DNA from: Ferrigenium straubiae
GTDB lineage: Bacteria; Pseudomonadota; Gammaproteobacteria; Burkholderiales; Gallionellaceae
Assembly (NCBI GenBank): GCA_019449655.1
Contig: JAHQXD010000001.1
Coordinates: 686,950-750,949, forward strand
Direction of reading: 5' to 3'
Length of the DNA stretch: 64,000 nucleotides
Made by a program: the position numbers and the translations under genes. The first letter of the stretch is position 1. Each line of letters begins with the position of its first letter. Below, in pieces: positions 1 to 6,500 of this stretch. The notes below the pieces were generated by a model, which was not told the origin of the DNA, searched no databases, and saw only the letters and a list, made by a program, of their open reading frames with translations.

Positions 1-63
1 GTTCGAGGATCGGATGCCGCAACAGTAGAGAAACCCCGTTTACACAAAATTCGGGGCACCCTC
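1..63 (+). mobile_element. Right end of an IS256-family-like insertion sequence (partial)
   Basis: A plus-strand reading frame runs in from the left edge and stops at position 28 with a tail reading FEDRMPQQ, which could be the end of a mutator-type transposase. Ten bases later comes TTTACACAAAATTCGGGGC (39-57). This resembles the terminal inverted repeat seen in IS256-family elements, where a tract like TTTACACAAAATTC is followed by a G-rich stretch. The transposase body lies outside the window, so the family call rests only on the IR-like sequence and a short C-terminal tail. It could be any other gene end. Confidence 0.3.
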
Positions 64-366
64 TTTGCTGGGCGTGGAAGCGTAGTGCGTTCTTGTATTG
101 CTTCCAGGTGTTGCGCGAATACGCCGGCTTTCGGCTTATGACGTACTCGACAACGGTTGTGATGGGAACGGTGTTGGGGGATGTGTAGCCGCGCGCACGG
201 GCAGCTTGAGAGCAGAGACCTCTTGCCTTGATGGCATAGCATTTTTCCGTTTTCGGAAGTCGATTCGGCAACATAACTTTTTATTGGCTCCCTACGTTAC
301 TTCGTTCCCACTACTTGCCGAAGTAACGGAATTAAATCGATACGACGTTCGCAATGACTCTCCAAC

Positions 367-384
367 GTTGCCATAAATGGCAAC
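367..384. repeat. Palindrome GTTGCCATAAATGGCAAC
   Basis: An 18-bp nearly perfect palindrome whose centre (CCATAAATGG) is the same motif, in the other orientation, that recurs in the iterons about 80 bases downstream. Recurrent palindromic half-sites upstream of a small HTH gene suggest a DNA-binding-protein site. No protein can be assigned to it. The whole stretch 64-653 has no convincing gene: the ORFs there (98-376, 401-652) lack recognisable products and ribosome sites. Confidence 0.4.
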
Positions 385-460
385 ATGAAAACGCTACATC
401 TTGGTGACATCTACGAAAATTGAACGATGCTCCCAAGATGTTCGTTGTGGTGTTAGTGCA

Positions 461-540
461 TCCATTTATGGACTCGACTATCCATTTATGGATTCGAGTG
501 TCCATTTATTGATTCGGGTATCCATTTTTGGCAAGCTGCG
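461..540. repeat. Four 20-bp direct repeats (iterons)
   Basis: Four back-to-back 20-base units begin at 461, 481, 501 and 521. Each starts with TCCATTTATGGA or a close variant (TCCATTTATTGA, TCCATTTTTGGC) and continues with a CTCGACTA-like tail. The last unit is the most degenerate. The core is itself palindromic. Exact 20-bp periodicity with no spacers fits protein-binding iterons (replication, partition or transfer control, or an operator array), not CRISPR. The nearest gene is the AlpA-like regulator at 654-908. Confidence 0.6.
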
Positions 541-653
541 CCCTTCCCAACATCCCGCCGAGCACTACGCGTGCCGGCAGCTCAAACGTTCATTGGCCAG
601 AATGCCATCGGGTACCGTTGAAGTTGCCCTGCGTTTGATGCGAATTGCATAAC

Positions 654-908
654 TCATGCCTTACCACCCATTTTTTGCTTTTGGGTGTGATTCCCATGCT
701 GCTGTGTGCGAGTTCTAATCCAAGCACGCACATCTCCCAATCTCCATTTAAGTCGACGCACACCAGCCAGCGGATTAGGGAATTCCTTGATCCGGCGCTG
801 CTGAATTGTTACATGCGCAAATCCAGTGAGCGCCGCCACCTCCTCAATACCGACCAAGATGTCATCTGGAAGTGGCGTCAAACGTTCCAACAAATTATAG
901 TCGCGCAT
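654..908 (-). CDS. AlpA/excisionase-type helix-turn-helix protein
   Basis: An 84-residue protein whose middle reads ILVGIEEVAALTGFAHVTIQ, a MerR/AlpA-like winged helix-turn-helix in which the ITxxEVAxLxGxSxxTI pattern is recognisable. It is followed by basic residues and a RLGDVRAWI segment typical of the C-terminal half of this fold. Such proteins act as small regulators or excision factors of integrated elements. An upstream ATG at 950 would overlap the divergent gene starting at 940. The ATG at 908 is preceded by an AAAGAGA ribosome site, so that start was chosen. It faces the divergent gene at 940 across a 31-bp gap that must hold both promoters. The basic tail (TQKQKMGGKA) may extend DNA contact. 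Confidence 0.6.
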   Translation of the reverse strand: MRDYNLLERLTPLPDDILVGIEEVAALTGFAHVTIQQRRIKEFPNPLAGVRRLKWRLGDVRAWIRTRTQQHGNHTQKQKMGGKA

Positions 909-939
909 TATGTAGTCTCTTTCTAGCTTAGGTTGGCTG

Positions 940-1770
940 ATGACTGCCAATGTGCAATATTGGGACTTACAATCGATAGGGGAGAAATCGAACGTGTTTT
1001 ATTGGCTGCGTTTGGCAAGAGAAACGGCGGAGGACTGGATAGCACGGGGAATCACAAAACCCCGCAACATTTTGCCAATTGATGGTGAGGCTGCGCGCAT
1101 TCTTAGGCACATTCGCCGCCAGGCTTGTAAAGCTGATTTGATTTGCGAAAACCAAGATTGCCAAGTCTGGAAGACTGTAGAGCTTAACTATGAGCCGGGG
1201 ATATACCCACTCTCTTCCCACAAAACACTTGAACTAGACTACGAGCCAGGAACAAATCTTTGCACGTCTTGCAAAACGCAGGGGATAGGCCTCATGAAAC
1301 TTTCGGTGGCCTTGTGGGGCGTGAAAACCACACCTCCCGAAAAAGTTGGAGAGCCAGTTGTGGATGCACCAGATTTGCGCGGCTGGATAAACGGACGCGC
1401 ACCAGTCCCACCGGATCGCCTGCATGCTGCCATTGTGAGCGCTTGGGAGAAAGGATGGCTGAGTACCAGTCAAGCGGTTTCCTCGGTTTCATCAACTGCC
1501 GATCTGGAGGCAGCTGGATCCGTAATGCGGCGAATTTTCAAGCGACAGCGGCGAACTGGGAAGCTCAGTAGTGTCGAGAAAATTGCCACAGAGATCGAGC
1601 AAGAGCGACAACAGATGGATCAAGACGCTGGATTGAGCCTACAGAGGAATCGATACGTTCCAGTGGTACTGAAAGACCTGCCGCCCAATGTTTCGAAACT
1701 ACAAGTCCTCGATCAGTTACGCGCCAAATTGCTCCAAAATTGCTCCATTGAAGACCCTAAAAACTGCTAA
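940..1770 (+). CDS. Unknown protein with possible zinc-ribbon cysteines
   Basis: A 276-residue protein that I do not recognise. It has C-x4-C near residues 69-74 and a CxxC near residues 108-111 that could together bind zinc. A short internal duplication is visible around residues 78-104 (VELNYEPG... and LELDYEPG...). The C-terminal 60 residues are charged and probably helical. It is divergently transcribed from the AlpA-like gene, with its ribosome site only weakly matched (TAGG about 9 nt upstream). Codon use and GC are lower than in the host genes further right. By position it belongs to the element that ends at the tRNA-Val fragment. The region 1771-1855 after it shows nothing. Confidence 0.5.
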   Translation: MTANVQYWDLQSIGEKSNVFYWLRLARETAEDWIARGITKPRNILPIDGEAARILRHIRRQACKADLICENQDCQVWKTVELNYEPGIYPLSSHKTLELDYEPGTNLCTSCKTQGIGLMKLSVALWGVKTTPPEKVGEPVVDAPDLRGWINGRAPVPPDRLHAAIVSAWEKGWLSTSQAVSSVSSTADLEAAGSVMRRIFKRQRRTGKLSSVEKIATEIEQERQQMDQDAGLSLQRNRYVPVVLKDLPPNVSKLQVLDQLRAKLLQNCSIEDPKNC

Positions 1771-1855
1771 GATTAAACAAGAGCAGCTAATATAGGCTAT
1801 TGAATTTATTAGTCGTATTTGCTAACGTGTTCTAACAAAAAGCAATCAGTTACGA

Positions 1856-1900
1856 TTCACACGGCAGGGGTCACTGGTTCGAACCCAGTACCGCCCACCA
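1856..1900 (+). pseudogene. 3' half of a tRNA-Val(CAC) gene (attachment-site remnant)
   Basis: The sequence fits a tRNA from the anticodon loop onward. TTCACAC at 1856-1862 puts anticodon CAC at 1858-1860. Then come the 3' anticodon strand GGCAG, a GGGTC variable loop, the T arm ACTGG-TTCGAAC-CCAGT (1873-1889), acceptor strand ACCGCCC, discriminator A and encoded CCA ending at 1900. The bases before the loop do not pair with GGCAG, and no 5' half (expected to begin GGGCGGT) is present, so this is not a functional tRNA. A break in the anticodon loop is the usual footprint of a tyrosine-recombinase element integrated into a tRNA gene. The Tn7-like element starts 25 nt downstream. Confidence 0.75.
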
Positions 1901-1925
1901 CAATTCACAGCACCTTGCGGCGCGC

Positions 1926-1998
1926 TGTCCCGGGAAGTATAACTTTGCCGCTTCGGCAAGCTTATGCTTCCAAATTATGTCGGCAGATATATGCTTCC
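1926..1998 (+). repeat. Left transposon end with TnsB-site-like repeats
   Basis: The tip TGTCCCGG (from 1926) is followed by the 17-bp core at 1934-1950. Two further copies of the 18-bp unit lie at 1954-1971 (CGGCAAGCTTATGCTTCC) and 1981-1998 (CGGCAGATATATGCTTCC). Both are inverted relative to the first copy and spaced 27 bp apart, so the first two copies form a near palindrome around CTT. Repeated sites at the ends are what TnsB binds in Tn7. Mixed orientation within one end is unusual, because Tn7 sites in one end point the same way. Confidence 0.65.
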
Positions 1999-2076
1999 AA
2001 CAACTCGTGCTCAGGACTCTCATCGTCCATAACGGAAAGCTGCTTCCTGAACTACTCCCTAACATCAAGGAGCGAA

Positions 2077-2114
2077 CTTCACGTTTCGTGAAGCTTAAAT
2101 GTTCCGCTCGGAAC
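2077..2114 (-). terminator. Two adjacent hairpins after the E1 gene
   Basis: CTTCACG-TTT-CGTGAAG (2077-2093) and GTTCCG-CT-CGGAAC (2101-2114) are perfect short stems lying just past the stop codon of the minus-strand E1-like gene. They could end the ubiquitin-like operon before the transposon tip. Neither is followed by a long T run on the minus strand, so termination strength is uncertain. Confidence 0.35.
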
Positions 2115-2116
2115 GG

Positions 2117-3658
2117 TTATATCCCAGATGGTGAATATTTCTTGATGTAGGCATGCTTGTAGTCTTCGTCGTTACAGAAGCACCTCTGGCTCTTCGAGGT
2201 AGTCACGCTCCCATTCTTGCCGGTGAACGGCTTCATGAGGTTGAGCCTGGTAAAGCCGGACAATTTCAACTCTCCTGCCGCATGCGCGACAAGTATTGCA
2301 GCCTGCAATATCCCGGCCATGGCCGACTGAAATGGCATGGGAACCTCGGCGCGGGCAACGTCCTTGGAGCCGGTGGCCAGTTCCATGACGGCTCCGCTGC
2401 ACACCCCTTTCGTGTACAGCGCGCGCAGCGGCCCTTCTTCGAATGGCAGCAGTTTCTCTATCTGGATGCCCTTGCGCTTCGCAAGCGATTCAAGAAAGCC
2501 ACGGTCCAATGGTGTGTTTCCTTCCAGTCGCACTCGTATGTCCAGAAGGGTTGGCTGGTCCGACGGCAACTCAAGCGCCTCAGCAATCAGCAGGTCTTCG
2601 CTCTTCACTTGTCCAGTCGGCATATAGAGGCAGGCAAGGCAGGCGTGATTAATGAAGTCGTGGTGCGACACACCAGCATCACAGTCCCCAGTCCAGCCGT
2701 TGACGATCCATTTCGGCAGGGAAGCCTGCAGTTCGACCCGATCTATCGGCGAGTCTAGGGCCAAAACCACTCGCTCGAAAACCCAGTCCTTGGCCGGCAG
2801 GCTGCTAACGAAATCCTCCCACCGCCCCTTCACTTGTCTGACTTTCAGCCCTTTGTGCGCCGAAAGAAATCCTGCAGCAAGATTGACCTTCGATGCACCA
2901 TCGTCCTTCCTCTCGGCCAGGATGTACCGCTGGATGTTGAGCAGGTCTATGTCATCATGATCTACGAGCGTGATGCTTCCTTTGGCATTCAAATATCGAG
3001 ATAAGGCCCAGATGAACCCATGCCCGATCGCTCCGGCGCCGACAAGGTAGATGTCGCCCAGCGCAACCTTCTGGAATTTCTTGCTTTTGAGAGTCTTCCT
3101 CGCCCGGGTGTCTAGGTCGAGCACGGAGAATTTCAATTCACCGTCCAACTCCGCGTCTGTGAAGATTCGACGGAAGATATTCGCCGCCGCAAGACACGCG
3201 GAAACGCCTGCGCCAAACGGATTCTTTGATTTGCAGCTGGCCATAGGCTTCTTGCGCGAGAACTTCGCTATCCATCCGTCTGACCCGATGAAATACCGGT
3301 TTACTCCATCCATTCCACCCGGAATAGTCTCACCCACCACCACCACGTCCCTGACATCCTTATTGCTGGCAGTAATGGATATCTTTGGGTTGATGCGCTT
3401 GGCCAAGCTGACGAAGTTAGACCTTGCGGATTTTGCCTTGTCGTCCAGTGGAATGATGGACATGCACGGGTAAAACCTCGCAAGCAGCCGAATGGAGAGT
3501 TCAATGGCGGCAATCCCTTCATGGGTCAGCGCCTTTGCGTCATATGCCACCGCGACCCGGTGCGCATCTATCTTGTCCAAAAAGGACTGCTGGTCGAAGT
3601 GGTTGAGGATGTGGAAAGCAGCATGCACCGCCCGATCGAAGTAATCAGCACGCGCCAT
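2117..3658 (-). CDS. E1-like ubiquitin-activating (ThiF-fold) protein
   Basis: A 513-residue E1-like enzyme expected to adenylate the C-terminal glycine of the Ubl encoded upstream. An N-terminal region of about 190 residues precedes a ThiF/E1 Rossmann domain. That domain has the nucleotide loop GAGAIG (residues 207-212), the acidic strand end DHDDIDLLNIQRY (233-245) with the N-x-x-R motif, and LALDSP (299-304). Cysteine pairs at about 340/343 and 493/495 may hold zinc. Cys420 in KGVCSGAV is the best candidate for the thioester cysteine. The ATG at 3658 was chosen over an upstream one because it has a strong GGGGAGGGCGG ribosome site and gives only a 14-bp overlap with the JAB gene. It is the last gene of the Ubl-E2-JAB-E1 operon. 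Gene order matches Bil/BUB-type bacterial ubiquitin-like antiphage operons. Confidence 0.85.
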   Translation of the reverse strand: MARADYFDRAVHAAFHILNHFDQQSFLDKIDAHRVAVAYDAKALTHEGIAAIELSIRLLARFYPCMSIIPLDDKAKSARSNFVSLAKRINPKISITASNKDVRDVVVVGETIPGGMDGVNRYFIGSDGWIAKFSRKKPMASCKSKNPFGAGVSACLAAANIFRRIFTDAELDGELKFSVLDLDTRARKTLKSKKFQKVALGDIYLVGAGAIGHGFIWALSRYLNAKGSITLVDHDDIDLLNIQRYILAERKDDGASKVNLAAGFLSAHKGLKVRQVKGRWEDFVSSLPAKDWVFERVVLALDSPIDRVELQASLPKWIVNGWTGDCDAGVSHHDFINHACLACLYMPTGQVKSEDLLIAEALELPSDQPTLLDIRVRLEGNTPLDRGFLESLAKRKGIQIEKLLPFEEGPLRALYTKGVCSGAVMELATGSKDVARAEVPMPFQSAMAGILQAAILVAHAAGELKLSGFTRLNLMKPFTGKNGSVTTSKSQRCFCNDEDYKHAYIKKYSPSGI

Positions 3659-4145
3659 AATATCCGCCCTCCCCGGCGATATGAAACAGGCTCCTTGGCG
3701 CATCCAGCCACTCTCCGGCACTGTTGATGCGATAAATCGCCGTTTCATTGAATGAGAAAGGCCGCTTGGCGAAATCCGGAACCACCAGCGAAAAACATCC
3801 TATCTTTGTAGCCACAGCAAATTCGTCATCCATCTCCGAGTGGTAGGCGGCGCCCGGGTGGCTGTGCACTTGAGCAATGAACTGCAATTGCCTCTTGTGG
3901 AGTTCCATATTCAGCCTGGCAAGCTCTACTCCCTCGACAATGACGCAAACCCCATCCCTCGATGAAACGCCCTTTTGCTGTGGAATTACAAGGTCAGTTA
4001 CGCGGAAAGTCGGCCCCTCTGGGCGCCCCGCCCATAAGACCATGCCCTCGCGCCCCATGCCTCCGGCTGCACGCATGAATTCTTGGCCATCTTCGATTAC
4101 CTGGCGCGGCACCATAACCGCCTGAATGTGAAGAAATCCGGTCAT
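3645..4145 (-). CDS. JAB/JAMM metalloprotease (deconjugase-like)
   Basis: A 166-residue JAB-domain protein with the full zinc motif: Glu33 (GREGMVLW), HSHPG with His94 and His96, and S-E-M-D with Ser103 and Asp106. The gap between the second His and the Ser is six residues rather than the common seven. JAMM proteases in bacterial ubiquitin-like operons trim the Ubl C-terminus or remove it from targets. Because the Ubl here already ends in glycine, a deconjugating role is the simpler reading, though trimming is not excluded. Its start overlaps the stop of the E2-like gene (ATGA at 4142-4145), and its end overlaps the E1 start by 14 bp, so the four proteins are probably made together. Confidence 0.85.
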   Translation of the reverse strand: MTGFLHIQAVMVPRQVIEDGQEFMRAAGGMGREGMVLWAGRPEGPTFRVTDLVIPQQKGVSSRDGVCVIVEGVELARLNMELHKRQLQFIAQVHSHPGAAYHSEMDDEFAVATKIGCFSLVVPDFAKRPFSFNETAIYRINSAGEWLDAPRSLFHIAGEGGYYGAC

Positions 4146-4708
4146 GCTATTTTAGAGACAAGAATTGGTTGAATTTGCAATTGCATTTGCACTTGCGCTA
4201 TCGCAGAGCCGTAACTCTGGAGTATGGTAAGCAGATGCACCAGCATGTTTTTCTTGCGGTGCAGAAACCACGAATCACCAGTATGAGCCGATGTTTCATG
4301 GTATTCGCGCACGCCAGGCAGGCACAGGAATGGTTTGTTCAGGTTAAATGCCTGCAGAAAGGTCGACATATCCAATTGCTGCGCCGCCGTGGCGTCCCCC
4401 TGCGTCGGCGTGATTTTGTTGACCTTCGGGAATTTCCAGCAAGTATTGAAGTCGAGCGGCAACTCATTCAATGGATCGACAAACTTTACGGACGGCGGGC
4501 GCACGTCGTAATCCGTGAAATCAATATGCACCCCACACAGGACACCATGCAGTAATGGCGCCTTTCCGGTTGTGACTAGGGCGACAAAGACCAGCGGGTA
4601 TTCCGCACGCAGTATCCATACCCCCTGCTCGTGGAATGGTTTGTGCGCGCGGGCGGTCGCCACTTCCCGCTCGAATTTGAGCCTCGACACTGCCGGATCG
4701 GCAATCAT
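4142..4708 (-). CDS. E2-like ubiquitin-conjugating protein (bacterial clade)
   Basis: A 188-residue protein in the E2 position of the operon. A predicted alpha/beta core (VWILRAEYPLVFVALVTTGKAP, then PPSVKFVDP) resembles the E2 beta-meander with its following proline-rich strand. The region PFLCLPGVREYHETSAHTGD carries Cys129, Glu135, His137 and His142 followed by GDSW. This Cys-Glu-His-His signature is recorded as a putative metal-binding motif in proteins of bacterial ubiquitin-like operons, and Cys129 is also the only well-placed candidate for the thioester cysteine. The start overlaps the stop of the Ubl gene (ATGA, 4705-4708). I am fairly sure of the E2-like role from context; sequence similarity to eukaryotic E2 is not visible by eye. 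Confidence 0.7.
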   Translation of the reverse strand: MIADPAVSRLKFEREVATARAHKPFHEQGVWILRAEYPLVFVALVTTGKAPLLHGVLCGVHIDFTDYDVRPPSVKFVDPLNELPLDFNTCWKFPKVNKITPTQGDATAAQQLDMSTFLQAFNLNKPFLCLPGVREYHETSAHTGDSWFLHRKKNMLVHLLTILQSYGSAIAQVQMQLQIQPILVSKIA

Positions 4709-4974
4709 CCCGCCGCGCCAGCCTTCTTGTTGAGGTACAGGAGCCCATGCTGTTTCGCGGCATCTTCCGCCTTCATGTTCGAGTCAACTGGGACCATTTC
4801 TCCGCCCTTCTGGACGAAATATCCCCACTGGTCTGGCTGGCTTGCTTCGCCGGCTTTCTTGAGCACCTTTTCTATAAGGCTGCCCAGCGTCTGGTGAGGA
4901 TTTGCCTCCAGCGTTATTTCGGTGCCGGAAACTACGATTTTCAAGCTGATGTCCTTGTCTTTGTCCTTGCTCAT
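4705..4974 (-). CDS. Ubiquitin-like modifier protein (DUF2604-like)
   Basis: An 89-residue protein. After a charged lead (MSKDKDKD) the segment ISLKIVVSGTEITLEAN, then LGSLIEKVLKKAGE, then WGYFVQKGGEMVPVDSNMKAEDA fits a beta-grasp fold: beta hairpin, helix, then the later strands. It resembles the DUF2604-type Ubl found with bacterial E1, E2 and JAB genes. The C-terminus reads LLYLNKKAGAAG and ends in a single exposed glycine, the residue E1 would adenylate. It therefore lacks the di-glycine of ubiquitin and has no obvious extra tail to be removed. The start at 4974 follows GAGGAAA and is preferred over an upstream in-frame ATG at 5034. It is the first gene of its operon, 152 bp after the tniQ stop. 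Confidence 0.8.
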   Translation of the reverse strand: MSKDKDKDISLKIVVSGTEITLEANPHQTLGSLIEKVLKKAGEASQPDQWGYFVQKGGEMVPVDSNMKAEDAAKQHGLLYLNKKAGAAG

Positions 4975-5054
4975 ATTTTCCTCATTGTAGAATTTGCATT
5001 CAAGCCCAGTGTTAATGCTCTCGGTGTGCGTCATCTAGCCGATGCATAGTAGTA

Positions 5055-5083
5055 ACCATACTCAACTAATGGAGTAACGGCAA
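5055..5083 (-). promoter_or_regulatory. Possible sigma-70 promoter for the ubiquitin-like operon
   Basis: On the minus strand, TTGCCG (5083-5078) is followed after exactly 17 nt by TATGGT (5060-5055). This lies between the end of tniQ and the Ubl start at 4974 and would give a leader of about 75 nt. It would let the ubiquitin-like operon be expressed independently of the transposition genes. Confidence 0.35.
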
Positions 5084-5126
5084 CAATATCTTCTTGAATG
5101 CTTTCTAATAAGGAGGAAGCAGGTGT

Positions 5127-6500
5127 TCATATGCTTTCGCTCGCCGAATCTTGTTTCTGACGTAAGTCGAAAGCAAGGCATTCTCGATACGTGCTTATCA
5201 GATGTGGCTGAGAGAGCGATACGCCTTTGGCTCGCAACAACTTATCAACCTTCCGCTTTGTCGGCTGACTCCCTTCCGCATAAACCTTGCTCACGACTTC
5301 CTCGACCAGCATACATTGCTGCCTGTAACGGTCATCGGATTGCTTCTTTGCGATCGTTCGATGCTGCTCCGACAGCAATTTGCACAAATCAGGAAACCAG
5401 TAACGCAGGCAAGCGCGGCCAACGCCAAGCTCCTTCGCGATGAGTGAAACAGACTGTCCAGCACCACTATTCAGATGCTCCTGAAGGATTTTCTTTACAG
5501 CAACGCGACGTGCCGGTGCAAGCCTTGGCGGGGCAGCACGCTCCTTTAACTTTCCAGCGGGTATTCTCAAGTCGCCTATCTGTGCTGGTTGGCCTGATGC
5601 ATGGAAAATCTCCACCGGCTGCGTCTTCGTTCCATAACAAACAGTCAGGAACTGCGTAATGCTCGGCCTTTGCCCCTTGTTCAGCCAGCCGCTCACCCCG
5701 AAATCATTGATACCGATTGCTCGGCAGAACGCAGTCCGATTACCCCCGGCGTGCAACATCACTTGCTCACGCACGAACTCCTGAAACCGTTCCCGTGTTG
5801 GCACTATGGCCGGCATCGATTGACAGGCCACCATATCGCCGACAGCCTCCGACACCCAAGTCTTGAAATCCGGATGTATCGACGGAGCACGAGCTCCTCC
5901 GAGTGGCCTCCGGCAGTGGGCGCAGAGTGAAAGATCAGGGTAGGATGGAATGCATGGCTGCATTTTTCCGCAAGAGCGGCAACGATACTCCAGTGGCACC
6001 AGATGGATTGCACATACCTGATAGGTCTCCAGCGACCAGGTCAAAGGGAAGGCTACTGCCCCCTCCTCCTGTCGCTGCTCGAGACAGACAGGGCACCAAC
6101 GCGGATGTCTTGCCAAGAGTCCTTGGCCGTTATGGGGTAAAAGATCTCGCCATGGCAGAAAGGTAAGGCGACTCAAGTCCTGCTGCCCTGTGAGCTTCTC
6201 CATTGCTGGCACAATCATCTTTGCGTATTGGCCGAGCCCGTTGATTGTTCTAGCCTCTCGCTGGAAAAATGCTGCTGACGGCAGCTGCACGATGGCTTCA
6301 TCCGCCAGCGGGAATATCTCCCTGATCAGCAATCTCGGATTTACGGCATGGGCATTACTGATCCGCACCAAAAAAGAAAGCAGGCTTTCCTGGTGCGGTG
6401 TACCGACGCCGAAGGGTTGAAGCGAAAACAACATACTTCTTTCCGGCATAACAATTTCCGAAGAGAAATCCATTTCCACAACATCGGTATGGTGGTTCAT
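5127..6500 (-). CDS. tniQ: TniQ/TnsD-family target-selection protein
   Basis: A 457-residue TniQ-family protein. It has the N-terminal helical part with ESLLSFLVRISNAHAV (38-53), then paired zinc sites at C136/C139, C163/H166, C174/C177 and C193/C196 (CPVC, CAIH, CRSC, CAHC), followed by a C-terminal region with HTH-like stretches (RTAFCRAIGIND near 256-267 and VSLIAKELGVGRACLRYWF near 350-368). In Tn7-like elements TnsD/TniQ proteins recognise the target and recruit TnsC. The length lies between short TniQ proteins and the about 500-residue TnsD, and the C-terminal HTH region is consistent with sequence-specific DNA reading. It starts in an ATGA overlap with tnsC. No second tniQ is present. 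Confidence 0.85.
   Translation of the reverse strand: MNHHTDVVEMDFSSEIVMPERSMLFSLQPFGVGTPHQESLLSFLVRISNAHAVNPRLLIREIFPLADEAIVQLPSAAFFQREARTINGLGQYAKMIVPAMEKLTGQQDLSRLTFLPWRDLLPHNGQGLLARHPRWCPVCLEQRQEEGAVAFPLTWSLETYQVCAIHLVPLEYRCRSCGKMQPCIPSYPDLSLCAHCRRPLGGARAPSIHPDFKTWVSEAVGDMVACQSMPAIVPTRERFQEFVREQVMLHAGGNRTAFCRAIGINDFGVSGWLNKGQRPSITQFLTVCYGTKTQPVEIFHASGQPAQIGDLRIPAGKLKERAAPPRLAPARRVAVKKILQEHLNSGAGQSVSLIAKELGVGRACLRYWFPDLCKLLSEQHRTIAKKQSDDRYRQQCMLVEEVVSKVYAEGSQPTKRKVDKLLRAKGVSLSQPHLISTYRECLAFDLRQKQDSASESI

Noticed and set aside
461..540. Possible CRISPR array
   Set aside because: The 20-bp units are directly adjacent with no unique spacers and no cas genes occur nearby, so they are iterons.
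98..652. Small ORFs 98-376 and 401-652
   Set aside because: No ribosome site or known family; the second spans the iteron array.
1800..1900. Complete tRNA-Val gene
   Set aside because: Only the 3' half fits; the sequence before the anticodon loop does not pair with the anticodon or acceptor strands.
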